Assembly (NCBI GenBank): GCA_026003195.1
Contig: BPGU01000001.1
Location: 791,398-855,397 of the forward strand
Length of the DNA: 64,000 bases
Reading direction: 5' to 3'
DNA from: Armatimonadota bacterium
Lineage (GTDB): Bacteria; Armatimonadota; HRBIN16
Positions 1 to 7,754 of the stretch are shown in pieces; position 1 is the first letter of the stretch; the number at the start of each line of letters is the position of its first letter. The notes beneath the pieces are model-generated. The model had not been told where the DNA came from, searched no databases, and saw only the letters and a program-made list of their open reading frames with translations. Both the position numbers and the translations under genes were made by a program.

Positions 1-656
1 CAAAGGTATTCAATGCCGTAGAGGACGTGGTTTTCTGTCAGCAACTCAGGAAACCAACCGAGATGCTTCGCCAAATGCGCTCGGGGAACCCACAGGTCGC
101 CTCCGTCCTGCCTCGCCAGCAGCTTCGTGTCGCCCACGAACACGTTGACGTAGGCTGGCGGTTCTTCGGGTTCACACTGTGGCAGCGGTGCGCTGGCGAC
201 GGCTTCCCTCAATCGGGCGCCCCACCCCACAAGGTCGTTCGTGTCCGGTTCAAGTTCGCCGTGTGTCAGCACGTCGCGAACATCAAGGTGGTAGCGTGAA
301 CACAGCACGCGACAGAGGTGCACCAGACCGTTCCATTGGCGGTCGTTGGGCTGTGTGCCCACCACCAGCACGCCTGCGCTGCCAACGTTGAATCTCCTTG
401 TGTGCCTCGCGTAGCCCTGCCCTCGTTGTGGTGAGGCGTTGTCACCCAGGGTGAACAACCCGCGTGCTACCGCGCCTGACCTGGCAATCAGAAAGTGGTA
501 GCAAACCCGAAGGTCATCGAGGGGCTCGCAAACCTCTTCGGAGTGCACGACCACACGGCGAAGGCTGCATACAGGAAACCAGTCGTAGGGGAGAAAAAAA
601 TCCCCCCACGATGACGCTCGACCTTCGTCATCGGAGGGGTTAGGCGAACAACCCAC
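1..656 (-). CDS. Amidase_2/T7-lysozyme-like endolysin, 3' end cut by window edge
   Basis: The frame is open from a GTG two bases after the TerS-like stop down to position 1. It is clearly homologous to the complete 250-residue protein at 34610-35362. Visible motifs match N-acetylmuramoyl-L-alanine amidases of the T7 lysozyme type: VVVHS, VCYHFLI, ARHTRRFN and THGELEPDTND, which would supply the zinc ligands His, His and Asp. It would cleave peptidoglycan and act as a lysin. The first 20 or so codons read through a conserved hairpin, so the true start could be further inside. The C-terminus is outside the window. Confidence 0.7.
   Translation of the reverse strand, partial: MGCSPNPSDDEGRASSWGDFFLPYDWFPVCSLRRVVVHSEEVCEPLDDLRVCYHFLIARSGAVARGLFTLGDNASPQRGQGYARHTRRFNVGSAGVLVVGTQPNDRQWNGLVHLCRVLCSRYHLDVRDVLTHGELEPDTNDLVGWGARLREAVASAPLPQCEPEEPPAYVNVFVGDTKLLARQDGGDLWVPRAHLAKHLGWFPELLTENHVLYGIEYL
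594..641 (-). terminator. Conserved hairpin plus U-tract after TerS-like gene (element 1)
   Basis: On the minus strand a stem of about 14 bp (CGATGACG paired with CGTCATCG, extended by a C-rich/G-rich arm) with loop AAGGTCGAG is followed by seven T. It sits just after the TerS-like stop, inside the opening codons of the amidase frame. Element 2 has a hairpin at the same place with a different stem sequence, a GGTCGAG loop and seven T, so structure rather than sequence is kept. Confidence 0.6.
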
Positions 657-657
657 A

Positions 658-1029
658 CTATTGGCAGCTAGCCTTGACACCGCGTATTGCTTCTTCCAAC
701 GCAATCAACATCGCCTGCCCAGTGTCGTGTTCTATACGCACGTTGTCGCGGAACTTCTCCGGTCTTCGCGCCTTCAGCAGGAACATCAGCAGCGTGTCGC
801 TACCGGCAAGCGCACGGCGCACGGCTTCATCTTCCAGCGCGTCTGTGCCCTGTTCCCAAGCGTCCTGCCACGCTTCGGCGAAGGTCGCGCTGCGTGCCCT
901 GCACCTGTAGGCGTGCTGTCGGGAAACGCCTGCCAGCCTGGCAGCCTGGCTGACACTGCACCCACGCGACAAGGCAGCCAGAAACTTCTCACGCCAATTG
1001 CGCCTTTTTATAGGTGTCACCTCTGTCAC
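658..1029 (-). CDS. Terminase small subunit-like HTH protein (element 1)
   Basis: This 123-residue protein has a helix-turn-helix at about 23-45 (SVSQAARLAGVSRQHAYRCR) and the pattern SDTLLMFLLKARRPEKFRDN at about 77-96. That pattern is common in proteins annotated as phage terminase small subunits, which recognise DNA for packaging. It overlaps the upstream coiled-coil gene by four bases and is about 70% identical by eye to the protein at 35364-35732. No large terminase is nearby, so packaging would have to rely on another phage. A simple DNA-binding regulator is the alternative. Confidence 0.6.
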   Translation of the reverse strand: MTEVTPIKRRNWREKFLAALSRGCSVSQAARLAGVSRQHAYRCRARSATFAEAWQDAWEQGTDALEDEAVRRALAGSDTLLMFLLKARRPEKFRDNVRIEHDTGQAMLIALEEAIRGVKASCQ

Positions 1030-1517
1030 CTCTCCGTCATCCGCTGGAACGGCTCCGCTGCTGGTGGCTCCTCACAGGGTGGTAGTTTGGCAAGCCACGT
1101 TTCGGCGTCTTGCGGTGTCTGCACTCTGTCTGGCGAAAGCGAGGTTAGACTGCTGGCGTCGTGTGCGTAACTTTTCAGCGCGGTCAGCCTGTGTTCGTGA
1201 CCGCGCCGTTCGCGCACGAGTGTGTCCACACGCTGCCGAATCTGGTCTAACTCGTGAAGCAGAGGCTGCAACTCAGCGTCCAGCCTGGCGATGCGCTGTT
1301 CTTCGGCTTGCGCCAGCTGCGCGTACCATTGCGCTGCTGCCGTCGCAGCCTGCCGGATGGCTTCAACCGCCCTATGGGGCAACGAGTGCTTGTTCGTCAA
1401 CACGCGAAGCACGGTTCGTTCGTCGCCAGTGGCAAGCAATCGGGCTTCGTTGGCAAGCAGTTCGCGCCACTCGCGAAGCAGCTCGTGGGCTGCTTTCAGT
1501 GCCTCTGTGTAGGTCAT
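1026..1517 (-). CDS. Coiled-coil protein of unknown function (element 1)
   Basis: I do not recognise this 163-residue protein. It is rich in Ala, Glu, Gln, Arg and Leu with long heptad-like stretches (about 5-115), so a helical coiled coil is likely; the tail (about 130-163) is Pro-rich. ATGA overlaps couple it both to the gene before and the TerS-like gene after it. A homologue of 164 residues occupies the same place in element 2 (35736-36230). The position beside TerS suggests a packaging or late function, but nothing in the sequence proves that. Confidence 0.6.
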   Translation of the reverse strand: MTYTEALKAAHELLREWRELLANEARLLATGDERTVLRVLTNKHSLPHRAVEAIRQAATAAAQWYAQLAQAEEQRIARLDAELQPLLHELDQIRQRVDTLVRERRGHEHRLTALKSYAHDASSLTSLSPDRVQTPQDAETWLAKLPPCEEPPAAEPFQRMTER

Positions 1518-1780
1518 AGCGTCACCCCCTCGGGCATGGGCACGGACACGCCAGCTGCTGCCAGCTGGCGCAACACGTCGCTGAACCGTTTGCGCAACTG
1601 CTGCGCACGCGCCAACGCGAACGGGTCGGGGTCTGTGCCCATCTGCTGCAGTTCGCGTTCAATCTCGCGCACCAACTGCACAACGTCGTTTAGCGCGGAA
1701 AATTTGTCACTCTCTGAGAAAGACGGGTCGAAGCGCGAAGTCTGCGCCTCAAGCACACTGATTGCCGTTGCGACGTCCAT
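1514..1780 (-). CDS. Small helical protein, unknown (element 1)
   Basis: The 88-residue protein has heptad-like helices (about 20-75) and a conserved tail SVPMPEGVTL that is identical in the 88-residue homologue of element 2. A GGAGGT ribosome binding site sits 10 bases before the ATG. Its stop overlaps the next start by four bases, so it is translated in one chain with the coiled-coil and TerS-like genes. No known domain was recognised. Confidence 0.6.
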   Translation of the reverse strand: MDVATAISVLEAQTSRFDPSFSESDKFSALNDVVQLVREIERELQQMGTDPDPFALARAQQLRKRFSDVLRQLAAAGVSVPMPEGVTL

Positions 1781-1825
1781 AACCGATTTACCTCCTGGCT
1801 TCTGTTTTCAGTATACGACTTTGGG

Positions 1826-2035
1826 CTAAGTTTTGTCAACATCGGTTGGTGCGGTGGGCTTCTCGCACCACGACTGCACCTCGCGCAGCAAGTCGTACAA
1901 TTCGGCAGCTTCCGGCGCCGTCAACTGCCCACGCGCACGCGCACGCGCCAGCAGATTCTCCACCCGCGCCAGCAGCACGCGCGTCTCATGACGCCTTCCA
2001 TCGGCATCGTTTGCAGTAAAATGTTTGTCACCCAT
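1826..2035 (-). CDS. Small conserved protein, unknown (element 1)
   Basis: The ATG at 2035 follows GGAGGTGCC and overlaps the primase end by eight bases, giving 69 residues (starting MGDKHFTANDADGRRHETR). The N-terminal part lies in a 256-bp block almost identical to element 2, while the C-terminal part differs (LYDLLREVQSWCEKP here, LYDRLWEIQALCEKP there). It looks helical and charged. Function unknown. Confidence 0.55.
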   Translation of the reverse strand: MGDKHFTANDADGRRHETRVLLARVENLLARARARGQLTAPEAAELYDLLREVQSWCEKPTAPTDVDKT

Positions 2036-2147
2036 CCGGCACCTCCAACAAGCGAACCGTCGCACACTGGACACATTGCCAGTGCACCATGCCGTTGCTT
2101 AGCCGGTACGGACGGTGGACGGTTGTTGTCTGGCACACACCGCACCA
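1892..2147. repeat. 256-bp block near-identical to 36606-36861
   Basis: The block covers the zinc-ribbon end of the primase and most of the 69-residue gene. By eye it differs from 36606-36861 by a single base, with equal length and sharp loss of similarity on the primase side. The neighbouring helicase domains are only distantly related. This points to recent recombination or gene conversion between the two elements or their relatives. Confidence 0.8.
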
Positions 2148-4517
2148 CCCAGTTCGCCCATCACGAACGGGGTAGTCTGGTGGCGGTTCGTTCCGACACG
2201 CGACGTCGTGGGATGGGTGTGTCTGGACGTTCTGGACGTTTCGGACGTTATTTCCAAAAAGTCCCCCGGAATCGTTCTCGCGTACGGACTTTTCGGAATC
2301 TACGTCCGAAACGTCCGAAACGTCCGAAACATGCATCTTCAGACGCAGTCCCTTTCGCAATCGTGTCCGCTTGGCGTCCGTACCACGCGCTGTGGGGAAC
2401 CCCCGTTTGGTGAGTCTCTGCCCGAACGCACGTTCGCTTAACAGTTCGTCTTCGCTTTCTCCGTTCTGCACCGCCCACTGCTTGTAAGCATTGTAGAGTT
2501 CTGCGCTTGGCGTTAACGCACGGGGGCTAATCTCGCAACATTCTGTGATGAACCCCTCCAGCACGTCTTGCTCCGAACGGTACTCCCGTGTGGCTTCCAT
2601 CACTGCTGGCGGTTCCTGTAGTCCGCATCTCCAGTATTCGCGCAGTCCGACTACCAACCACGCCAGAATGCCGTCCGCTTCGCGTTCCAGCTTCTGCGGT
2701 AGTTCGGGGTCGCGTTTCTCTGGCGGTATGGTCACGGTGAACGGAACCAGTCGCAAGCGTCGCCACGTGCCCTCCGTGTGTTCGGTCACACTGGGCTTCG
2801 TGTTGACAGCCACGAACGGGGTCAGTCCCAGACGCACTTCGCGGTAGTTCTCATACAATGCACGCACTTGCATCGGGTTGTTGCTGGTCAAGTCTTTCAC
2901 CGCCACCACAGACAACGTTACGTCGTCTGCCAGTTCTTCCAACGTGCCGAAGCGCAGTCCAATCAATGCGCTGTAAGCGGTTCTCTGCGCGTCTTGCTGG
3001 TGCTTGCGTGCTAACAGCGCGTCACGGGGAATTGCGCCAGCATACCCGCCCAGTGTGTAGCGTAGTGCGTGCAGAAAAGTGGACTTACCGTTTCCGCCCG
3101 CGCCGTGTAAGATGAACAGCAGATGATGGCGATTTTCGCCAATCAGTGCCATTCCGCAAGCACGCTGCATGAACGCAATCAGTTCGGTGTCGCCCGCGAA
3201 AATCTCATGCAGGAACCGCTTCCACGTTGGCGCGTCGGCAGACGGGTCGTAGTGGGCGTTTACCATCTTCGTGCATAACGCATCGGGGTCGTGAGGCTTC
3301 ATCTCCAACGTGCGCAGGTTCAGCAAACCGTTTCTGCAGTTCAGCAAGTAGGGGTCGGCGTCAAACTCATTCGCACCGGTAATGAACCCCTCGTAGCCGC
3401 GCAGCAAGTCCACCGCGTCGGCAACATGTTTCGTGGTGAAGACATCCAGCAGTCGCTTCGTCCACTTCTCCGCTTCCCTGTGTGAAGTGGCTGTTGCGAC
3501 TTGTTCGCTGTAGTGCTGCCTCAGCGCTTCTGTCGCAGTCGCCACCACCTGTTCGGTCGGCACGCGATCCCAAACCTCCCCGTTCCACTCCAGCCAGCAC
3601 TTCCATTCGGGGCACCAGCGGAACCGCCCAGCGAAGAGTTCCCGCAGGTGCAGCAAGTGGCGGTACGTCTTCTCCGGTTCCACTTCAACGTGGTCGTGCC
3701 CGTTGCGCTGGTGTGCATCCACAGCCTCGCGCAGCTGCTGCGGGAGACGCGAAAAACCAGCAACAGATTCCGGTGGCTTCGCGTAAGTGTCCCGCACAGC
3801 GCGAAGCCGGTCTTCCAGTTCGGGGTCACGCGCTTCGCAAGCAATCTCTCTGATGACTGCTTCTGCTTCCGGTTGGGGCACGCCTCGTTTGCGAAGCACG
3901 CCCGCTAACGCCAGCGCCGTCTCATGCCGTGTTCCTTCGCCCCATGACGCAACCGCAGCCCGCTTGAATGCTTTTGCAGCAAGCAGCTGCACCAACCAAT
4001 CCGGTGCTGGCGGTAGTTCGTCCGGTGGCACCAGAGGCTGTTCCCACTCGTAGTACCGTCCCGTCTGGTGTCGGCTTGGCGGTGCTACGACGTACCCGCC
4101 GTCGGTGCGGATGTCAACGCCTCGCAGGATGCTGGTGGCGTTCTTCGCTACCACACCGTCCGGCAACCGAAACCAGTAGTGCCACCCACCACCGCCGGTT
4201 CGGCAACATGGCGAGGCATCGGGCAGCGCTTTTCCGCGAATGCTGTCCAGCCCTCCTTTGTCGTGGTCAATGTCCAGCACCAACACGCCGCGCCCGACGG
4301 CGATGCCTACGTTCGCGTCAGGGTAGCGCGTCCACCACTCCCGAATGGTGTCGCCGTCGGCGGAAGCGTCTTTCACGCCGTGCTGCGTTCGCGGGTGTTT
4401 GCCAGGCGAGGGGCACTCTGGGTTGCCACAAGTGCACCGCCCGTCGCGGATGGCGTGCAGGGGAAGAACGCGGTAGCCGAGAGTGGCGTAGTGGGTTGCG
4501 AGGTCACCGGTCTTCAT
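2028..4517 (-). CDS. Prim-pol / SF3 helicase replication protein (element 1)
   Basis: The 829-residue protein should prime and unwind element DNA. An AEP-type bifunctional primase-polymerase domain fills about 1-190, with LDIDHD (Asp82, Asp84), GGGGWHYWF (His113) and GVDIRTDGG (Asp134) as likely catalytic residues. A D5_N-type region follows, then a P4-type helicase with Walker A HGAGGNGKST at about 468-477. A Cys4 zinc ribbon (CGVC...CVQC) closes the protein at about 790-829. The start overlaps the excisionase-like gene by 14 bases. The primase module differs from that of element 2 although the zinc-ribbon tail is nearly identical. Confidence 0.85.
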   Translation of the reverse strand: MKTGDLATHYATLGYRVLPLHAIRDGRCTCGNPECPSPGKHPRTQHGVKDASADGDTIREWWTRYPDANVGIAVGRGVLVLDIDHDKGGLDSIRGKALPDASPCCRTGGGGWHYWFRLPDGVVAKNATSILRGVDIRTDGGYVVAPPSRHQTGRYYEWEQPLVPPDELPPAPDWLVQLLAAKAFKRAAVASWGEGTRHETALALAGVLRKRGVPQPEAEAVIREIACEARDPELEDRLRAVRDTYAKPPESVAGFSRLPQQLREAVDAHQRNGHDHVEVEPEKTYRHLLHLRELFAGRFRWCPEWKCWLEWNGEVWDRVPTEQVVATATEALRQHYSEQVATATSHREAEKWTKRLLDVFTTKHVADAVDLLRGYEGFITGANEFDADPYLLNCRNGLLNLRTLEMKPHDPDALCTKMVNAHYDPSADAPTWKRFLHEIFAGDTELIAFMQRACGMALIGENRHHLLFILHGAGGNGKSTFLHALRYTLGGYAGAIPRDALLARKHQQDAQRTAYSALIGLRFGTLEELADDVTLSVVAVKDLTSNNPMQVRALYENYREVRLGLTPFVAVNTKPSVTEHTEGTWRRLRLVPFTVTIPPEKRDPELPQKLEREADGILAWLVVGLREYWRCGLQEPPAVMEATREYRSEQDVLEGFITECCEISPRALTPSAELYNAYKQWAVQNGESEDELLSERAFGQRLTKRGFPTARGTDAKRTRLRKGLRLKMHVSDVSDVSDVDSEKSVRENDSGGLFGNNVRNVQNVQTHPSHDVACRNEPPPDYPVRDGRTGWCGVCQTTTVHRPYRLSNGMVHWQCVQCATVRLLEVPDG

Positions 4518-4704
4518 GCCCGTCGCCCACCGCTTGCGTCAAGCTGTCCACGAACCGCTGGAGTTCGGCAGCTGGCACGCGCCGTGACTTGCCCAACTTG
4601 ACCGTGCGGATGCGCCCGTCGTTAACCAGCTTGTAGAAACTTGCACGCGACATGGACAGCATCTCAGCAGCTTCCGTCATTTTCAGCAGCAGTTTGCCGT
4701 TCAT
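4504..4704 (-). CDS. Excisionase/AlpA-like HTH protein (element 1)
   Basis: The 66-residue protein carries a MerR/excisionase-family helix-turn-helix: MTEAAEMLSMSRASFYKLVNDGRI followed by the wing KLGKSRRVPAAEL. Such proteins either direct integrase toward excision or switch early promoters. The ATG at 4704 is preceded by AAGGAGGTAAAC. It leads the replication operon and overlaps the primase start. Confidence 0.7.
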   Translation of the reverse strand: MNGKLLLKMTEAAEMLSMSRASFYKLVNDGRIRTVKLGKSRRVPAAELQRFVDSLTQAVGDGHEDR

Positions 4705-4714
4705 GTTTACCTCC

Positions 4715-4750
4715 TTGAACACGATTAAGCATTCTGCTACAATAATAGCA
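4715..4750 (+). promoter_or_regulatory. Promoter with overlapping inverted repeat for the 217-residue gene
   Basis: TTGAAC (4715-4720) and TACAAT (4738-4743) are separated by 17 bases. The -10 lies inside the inverted repeat TGCTA-N6-TAGCA (4735-4750), a plausible operator. It sits in the divergent gap before the excisionase-like gene, so one regulator could control both directions. Confidence 0.55.
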
Positions 4751-4807
4751 CCGGAACCGTCGCTTTTTCGCGATGACTTTCATTTTGGGGTGCATGTGGG
4801 TCTAAAG

Positions 4808-5461
4808 ATGAACAATCGCTATATACCGCTAAGCACCGAGATTGAGAACATCGTGGGGGCAGAGGTTGCCGACGCGATTTACAAAGCTTTCACTTTGGGC
4901 GCGGAACAAACCGAACGGCAACTCTACCTCGCCCAGCATCGGCAAAAGTGGCGTCGGATGTTGGTCAGCGAAGCACTGCCGGTGCTGCAAAGCACGGAAC
5001 CGGATGCGGTGTCCCACACCGCGAAAGTGGCAATTAGACTGCTGCGGTGGCGTCTGTTGGGGTTGGAAGCACCGGAGACGAGGCGCGAAAGACGATTGCA
5101 CTTCTTCTATGCCGTGATTCAAACGTGGTGGGCACTCAACGAAAGTGGGACAGCCACAATCAGCGACGCCATCCTCTCCTTACTACGCAGCTACCCCAGT
5201 CTACGTCCACGTCGGAACGAACCGTATACCGACGCAACGGAACCGGCGTTCTTAAAGATGGCACTCAAGCGTTTTCAGCGCGGGGTAGATGACGTTCTCG
5301 GTGCTTTGGGGCAGACACCGTCTGAACAGAGGCGCACCGCCGAGAATCTGCTACGTCACATTGCTGCGGTGGAAGAATGCCACCCCAGCGTCCACGTTTT
5401 GCATCGTGGCATCTGGTTCGACCGCGCCACGTTAGAGTTCCTGCTGGCACATCGGCTGTAG
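4808..5461 (+). CDS. Unknown helical protein at the right end of element 1
   Basis: The 217-residue protein (MNNRYIPLSTEIENIV...) is mostly helical with a Trp/Arg-rich middle (KVAIRLLRWRLLGLEAPETRRERR). No domain was recognised. It is divergent from the element's main operon and is the last gene before the attachment region. In element 2 this position is held by the integrase, so it may be element cargo such as a regulator, immunity or defence gene. The start was chosen because it lies downstream of a good promoter; the ribosome binding site is weak. Confidence 0.55.
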   Translation: MNNRYIPLSTEIENIVGAEVADAIYKAFTLGAEQTERQLYLAQHRQKWRRMLVSEALPVLQSTEPDAVSHTAKVAIRLLRWRLLGLEAPETRRERRLHFFYAVIQTWWALNESGTATISDAILSLLRSYPSLRPRRNEPYTDATEPAFLKMALKRFQRGVDDVLGALGQTPSEQRRTAENLLRHIAAVEECHPSVHVLHRGIWFDRATLEFLLAHRL

Positions 5462-5486
5462 TCTTGCCCTCTCGTGACCGTCCACG

Positions 5487-5529
5487 TTGATGCCAATTTG
5501 ATGCCAATTGCGGTAGACGGCGGTAGACG
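5487..5529 (+). repeat. Two tandem short repeats next to the attachment site
   Basis: TTGATGCCAAT occurs twice in tandem (5487-5508) and CGGTAGACG twice (5511-5519, 5521-5529); a related CGTAGACG lies at 5584-5591. Short repeated motifs beside a tRNA attachment site are typical of integrase or excisionase arm-binding sites. No gene is seen between 5462 and 5832; the rest of this gap holds only the tRNA fragment and a terminator. Confidence 0.5.
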
Positions 5530-5623
5530 AATCATAGAAAAACAGAGAAAATACCTCACCAGACTGCCTGAATTTTATACATTCGTAGACGTTAATGGAC
5601 AATAATAGAGCAGGGAGGTCAAT

Positions 5624-5668
5624 CTCGTAATGCGTAGGTCGGCGGTTCGAGTCCGCCCGTCGGCTCCA
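5624..5668 (+). other. tRNA-Thr(CGT) 3' fragment, element 1 attachment site
   Basis: From the anticodon loop CTCGTAA onward the sequence is a good tRNA 3' half: TGCGT, variable AGGTC, T-stem GGCGG/CCGCC with loop TTCGAGT, acceptor CGTCGGC, T and CCA. The upstream bases do not form a matching D-arm or anticodon stem, so the 5' half is missing. Elements that enter tRNA genes leave such a fragment at one end. Confidence 0.8.
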
Positions 5669-5785
5669 CCTCTCCCGTATTCTCGCTTCGAAAAGCGTGA
5701 TGGACCTCCCTTTATCGCACAACGTCGTTCTCACTCTGCAGCATGTGTTCACCGCTCGAGCCCTTCTCTGTCCGCGAAACCAGCC

Positions 5786-5818
5786 TGAAAAATAAAGGGG
5801 CGGCGCAATGCCGCCCCT
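5786..5818 (-). terminator. Intrinsic terminator after zinc-ribbon gene
   Basis: AGGGGCGGC (5796-5804) pairs with GCCGCCCCT (5810-5818). Read on the minus strand the hairpin is followed by TTTATTTTTC, downstream of the small zinc-ribbon gene. Confidence 0.8.
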
Positions 5819-5832
5819 GTTATCGCTTTGCC

Positions 5833-6018
5833 TCACGCTGCTTGCACAACCCGGAACACTTCCTTCACCCTTCGGTAACCGCACCGTCTGTCGGTGCATT
5901 GGAGCACGTAGACGGTATCCTTGCCCCGAAGGTCTATCGCCGTGTGCAGTGCCAGGTTGCTCCCGCAGCGTGGGCAGGTGTCTTCTATCACCCGGGCGAT
6001 GTCGTAACCGGTTTTCAT
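5833..6018 (-). CDS. Small zinc-ribbon protein
   Basis: The 61-residue protein contains CPRCGSN near residue 16 and CTDRRCGYRR near 44, a four-Cys zinc ribbon. The ATG at 6018 has GGGAGG upstream; an in-frame ATG six codons earlier is less likely. It stands alone between the element 1 attachment site and the GH4 gene with its own terminator. Function unknown; such proteins bind nucleic acid or act as small adaptors. Confidence 0.65.
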   Translation of the reverse strand: MKTGYDIARVIEDTCPRCGSNLALHTAIDLRGKDTVYVLQCTDRRCGYRRVKEVFRVVQAA

Positions 6019-6141
6019 CGTCGTTTCGCCTCCCAATAAGGGTTCGCCCCTGTTGTACCACAGTCATGTTAAGGAATGGTTGAGACAGGAAGCCTCTCTC
6101 TATCGGGAGGCAACCAGACGACGCTATACCAGCACTTTCTG

Positions 6142-7542
6142 CTATCCGAACTGCGGCAACCACTGTTTCTCCGCCTCAAACATCTCGTCCACCATGCGCC
6201 GAATCTGGGGCAAGGTGAGCAGAGCACCTGTCAGCGGGTCCATTGCCACTGCCTGATACACCAGCGAGCGGTCGCGGTTCAGCGCCGCCAGCACTGCGAG
6301 CTCCTGTACATGGATGCTCTGGCGGTTGATCGCCGCACACTGCGGGGGCAGGTCGCCAAAAGCCACCGGCTGCACGCCGTTGCGGTCTACCAGACAGGCA
6401 ACCTCCACACAGCATCCCTGCGGCAGGTTGGAGATGATATGTGACTGCGAGTGTTTCGGGTCCGTGCCGGGCGCGCCCCAGTTGGGCACGTTGCCGTAAA
6501 TCACCACCGGCTCGCCGGTCTCACACGCATGGATAATACGTGCTCCGTACTCCTCGCTGAGGTGCAATGGTCCCTCGCACAGCTGGCGCAGGTACTCCTG
6601 GTGGCTTTCCTCCTGATACGAGCAGGAAATCTGATAGTAATCCCACCGCACGGGGATATAGGCGTTCACGATGTCAGGGTTCTTGCGGAACCAGGGCACG
6701 TATTCGCTGCCGTGATGCGAGCTCTCAGTGTGGAAATAGCCGAAGGTGCGCATGATTTCGGTGCGCACGCGCTCATGGTAGTACACCTCGTCCTCCGCTT
6801 TGTGGTCTAAACCACGCTGGGCGAAGCGGCTGGTGGGCAGCTTGCTCTCTGCGTCCACCTCCAGCGGCGACGGATACTTCTGGAACATTACCTCTCGCAG
6901 GCGCGGATACACATCCACCCCCTTGTGCTTCAACTCGGTGAACCACGCCTGATGGTTGATGCCGCCGCACTTGAAGGAGACCTCTTCATAAGGCACGCCC
7001 AGCTCATGAGCCAGCATTTTACTGGTTCCCTGCACGCTGTGGCATAGCCCCACGACCTTTACCCCCATCAGGTTCAAAGCCCAGCAGTTGATGGACATGG
7101 GGTTGGCATACTGGAGCATCAGCGCGTCGGGGCACAGTTCGTGGATATCGCGCGCCATCTCTTCGAAGACGGCGATAGAACGTAGTCCTCGAAACACCCC
7201 GCCGGGTCCCAACGTATCACCTACACACTGGTCAATGCCGTACTGGCGGGGGATTTCCACATCCCACTTATACGCCTCCACTCCGCCTACCTGAAAGGCG
7301 ACGATGATGTAATCTGCGTCGCGCAACGCTTCACGCCTATCCAGTCCCGCCTCTACGCGGGTGGGCAGTCCGTTGCGCTCCACGATACCGTCGATAAGCC
7401 GTTTGGAGCGAGCCAGCCGCTCTGCGTCAATGTCATAAAGGTATAGTGTCGCATCCTGCAGCTCCGGAAAAGAGAGGATGTCCACTGTCAAGCGGATGGG
7501 GAAGACATACCCACCAGCTCCTACGATCGTAATCTTTGGCAT
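6142..7542 (-). CDS. Glycoside hydrolase family 4, alpha-galactosidase-like
   Basis: The 466-residue protein has the GH4 NAD-binding start ITIVGAGGYVFPIRLTVDIL, the metal/catalytic motif CHSVQGT (about 176) and GGINHQAWF. GH4 enzymes use NAD+ and a divalent metal to cleave by oxidation-elimination. CHS rather than CNxP points to non-phosphorylated substrates (alpha-galactoside or alpha-glucuronide). It has no signal peptide, so it acts in the cytoplasm. It is monocistronic, about 120 bases upstream of the zinc-ribbon gene. Substrate is uncertain. Confidence 0.88.
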   Translation of the reverse strand: MPKITIVGAGGYVFPIRLTVDILSFPELQDATLYLYDIDAERLARSKRLIDGIVERNGLPTRVEAGLDRREALRDADYIIVAFQVGGVEAYKWDVEIPRQYGIDQCVGDTLGPGGVFRGLRSIAVFEEMARDIHELCPDALMLQYANPMSINCWALNLMGVKVVGLCHSVQGTSKMLAHELGVPYEEVSFKCGGINHQAWFTELKHKGVDVYPRLREVMFQKYPSPLEVDAESKLPTSRFAQRGLDHKAEDEVYYHERVRTEIMRTFGYFHTESSHHGSEYVPWFRKNPDIVNAYIPVRWDYYQISCSYQEESHQEYLRQLCEGPLHLSEEYGARIIHACETGEPVVIYGNVPNWGAPGTDPKHSQSHIISNLPQGCCVEVACLVDRNGVQPVAFGDLPPQCAAINRQSIHVQELAVLAALNRDRSLVYQAVAMDPLTGALLTLPQIRRMVDEMFEAEKQWLPQFG

Positions 7543-7654
7543 CAGGTTCTCCTCCTTGGCGAACTACAGCAGGGCAGAGCCTGCTTTTTACCCCTAAGAT
7601 ACGCCGGGCGTCCACTGCTTCCTCTATACAGAGCCTGCCATTTCTACGAATTAT

Positions 7655-7684
7655 TTTGGCATTTTACTTATCTCTGTTGCCAAA
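7655..7684. promoter_or_regulatory. Inverted repeat in the GH4 / 609-aa divergent gap
   Basis: TTTGGCA and TGCCAAA form a perfect 7-bp inverted repeat with a 16-base spacer, between the divergent GH4 gene and the 609-residue gene. It could be an operator for a sugar regulator, but the spacing is long and no regulator is adjacent. Confidence 0.3.
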
Positions 7685-7754
7685 TGGAAACTTTTTGGGG
7701 AGAAAACGTGTCTAAATGGATACAACACTCATTCTGAGGAAGGAGGGTGCTGTG

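Larger units (their letters stand above)
1..5668. mobile_element. Integrative element 1 (right part), candidate phage satellite
   Basis: The element runs in from the left edge and ends at a tRNA-Thr 3' fragment. Its minus-strand cassette (HTH/excisionase-like, prim-pol/helicase, three small proteins, TerS-like, amidase) has the same order as the complete element at 34075-40737. Because only the 3' tRNA fragment lies here, the intact tRNA-Thr and probably the integrase should lie left of the window. No capsid, portal or large terminase gene is visible in the part shown. Calling it a satellite is inference. Confidence 0.7.

Noticed and set aside
5581-5668. Complete tRNA-Thr gene
   Set aside because: A weak acceptor-like GTAGACG exists at the right distance, but D-arm and anticodon stem do not pair, so only the 3' half is real.
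5432-6163. 243-residue minus-strand frame containing SRRADSNRRPTHYE
   Set aside because: The motif is the antisense reading of a tRNA T-arm; the frame crosses the tRNA-Thr fragment and a terminator.
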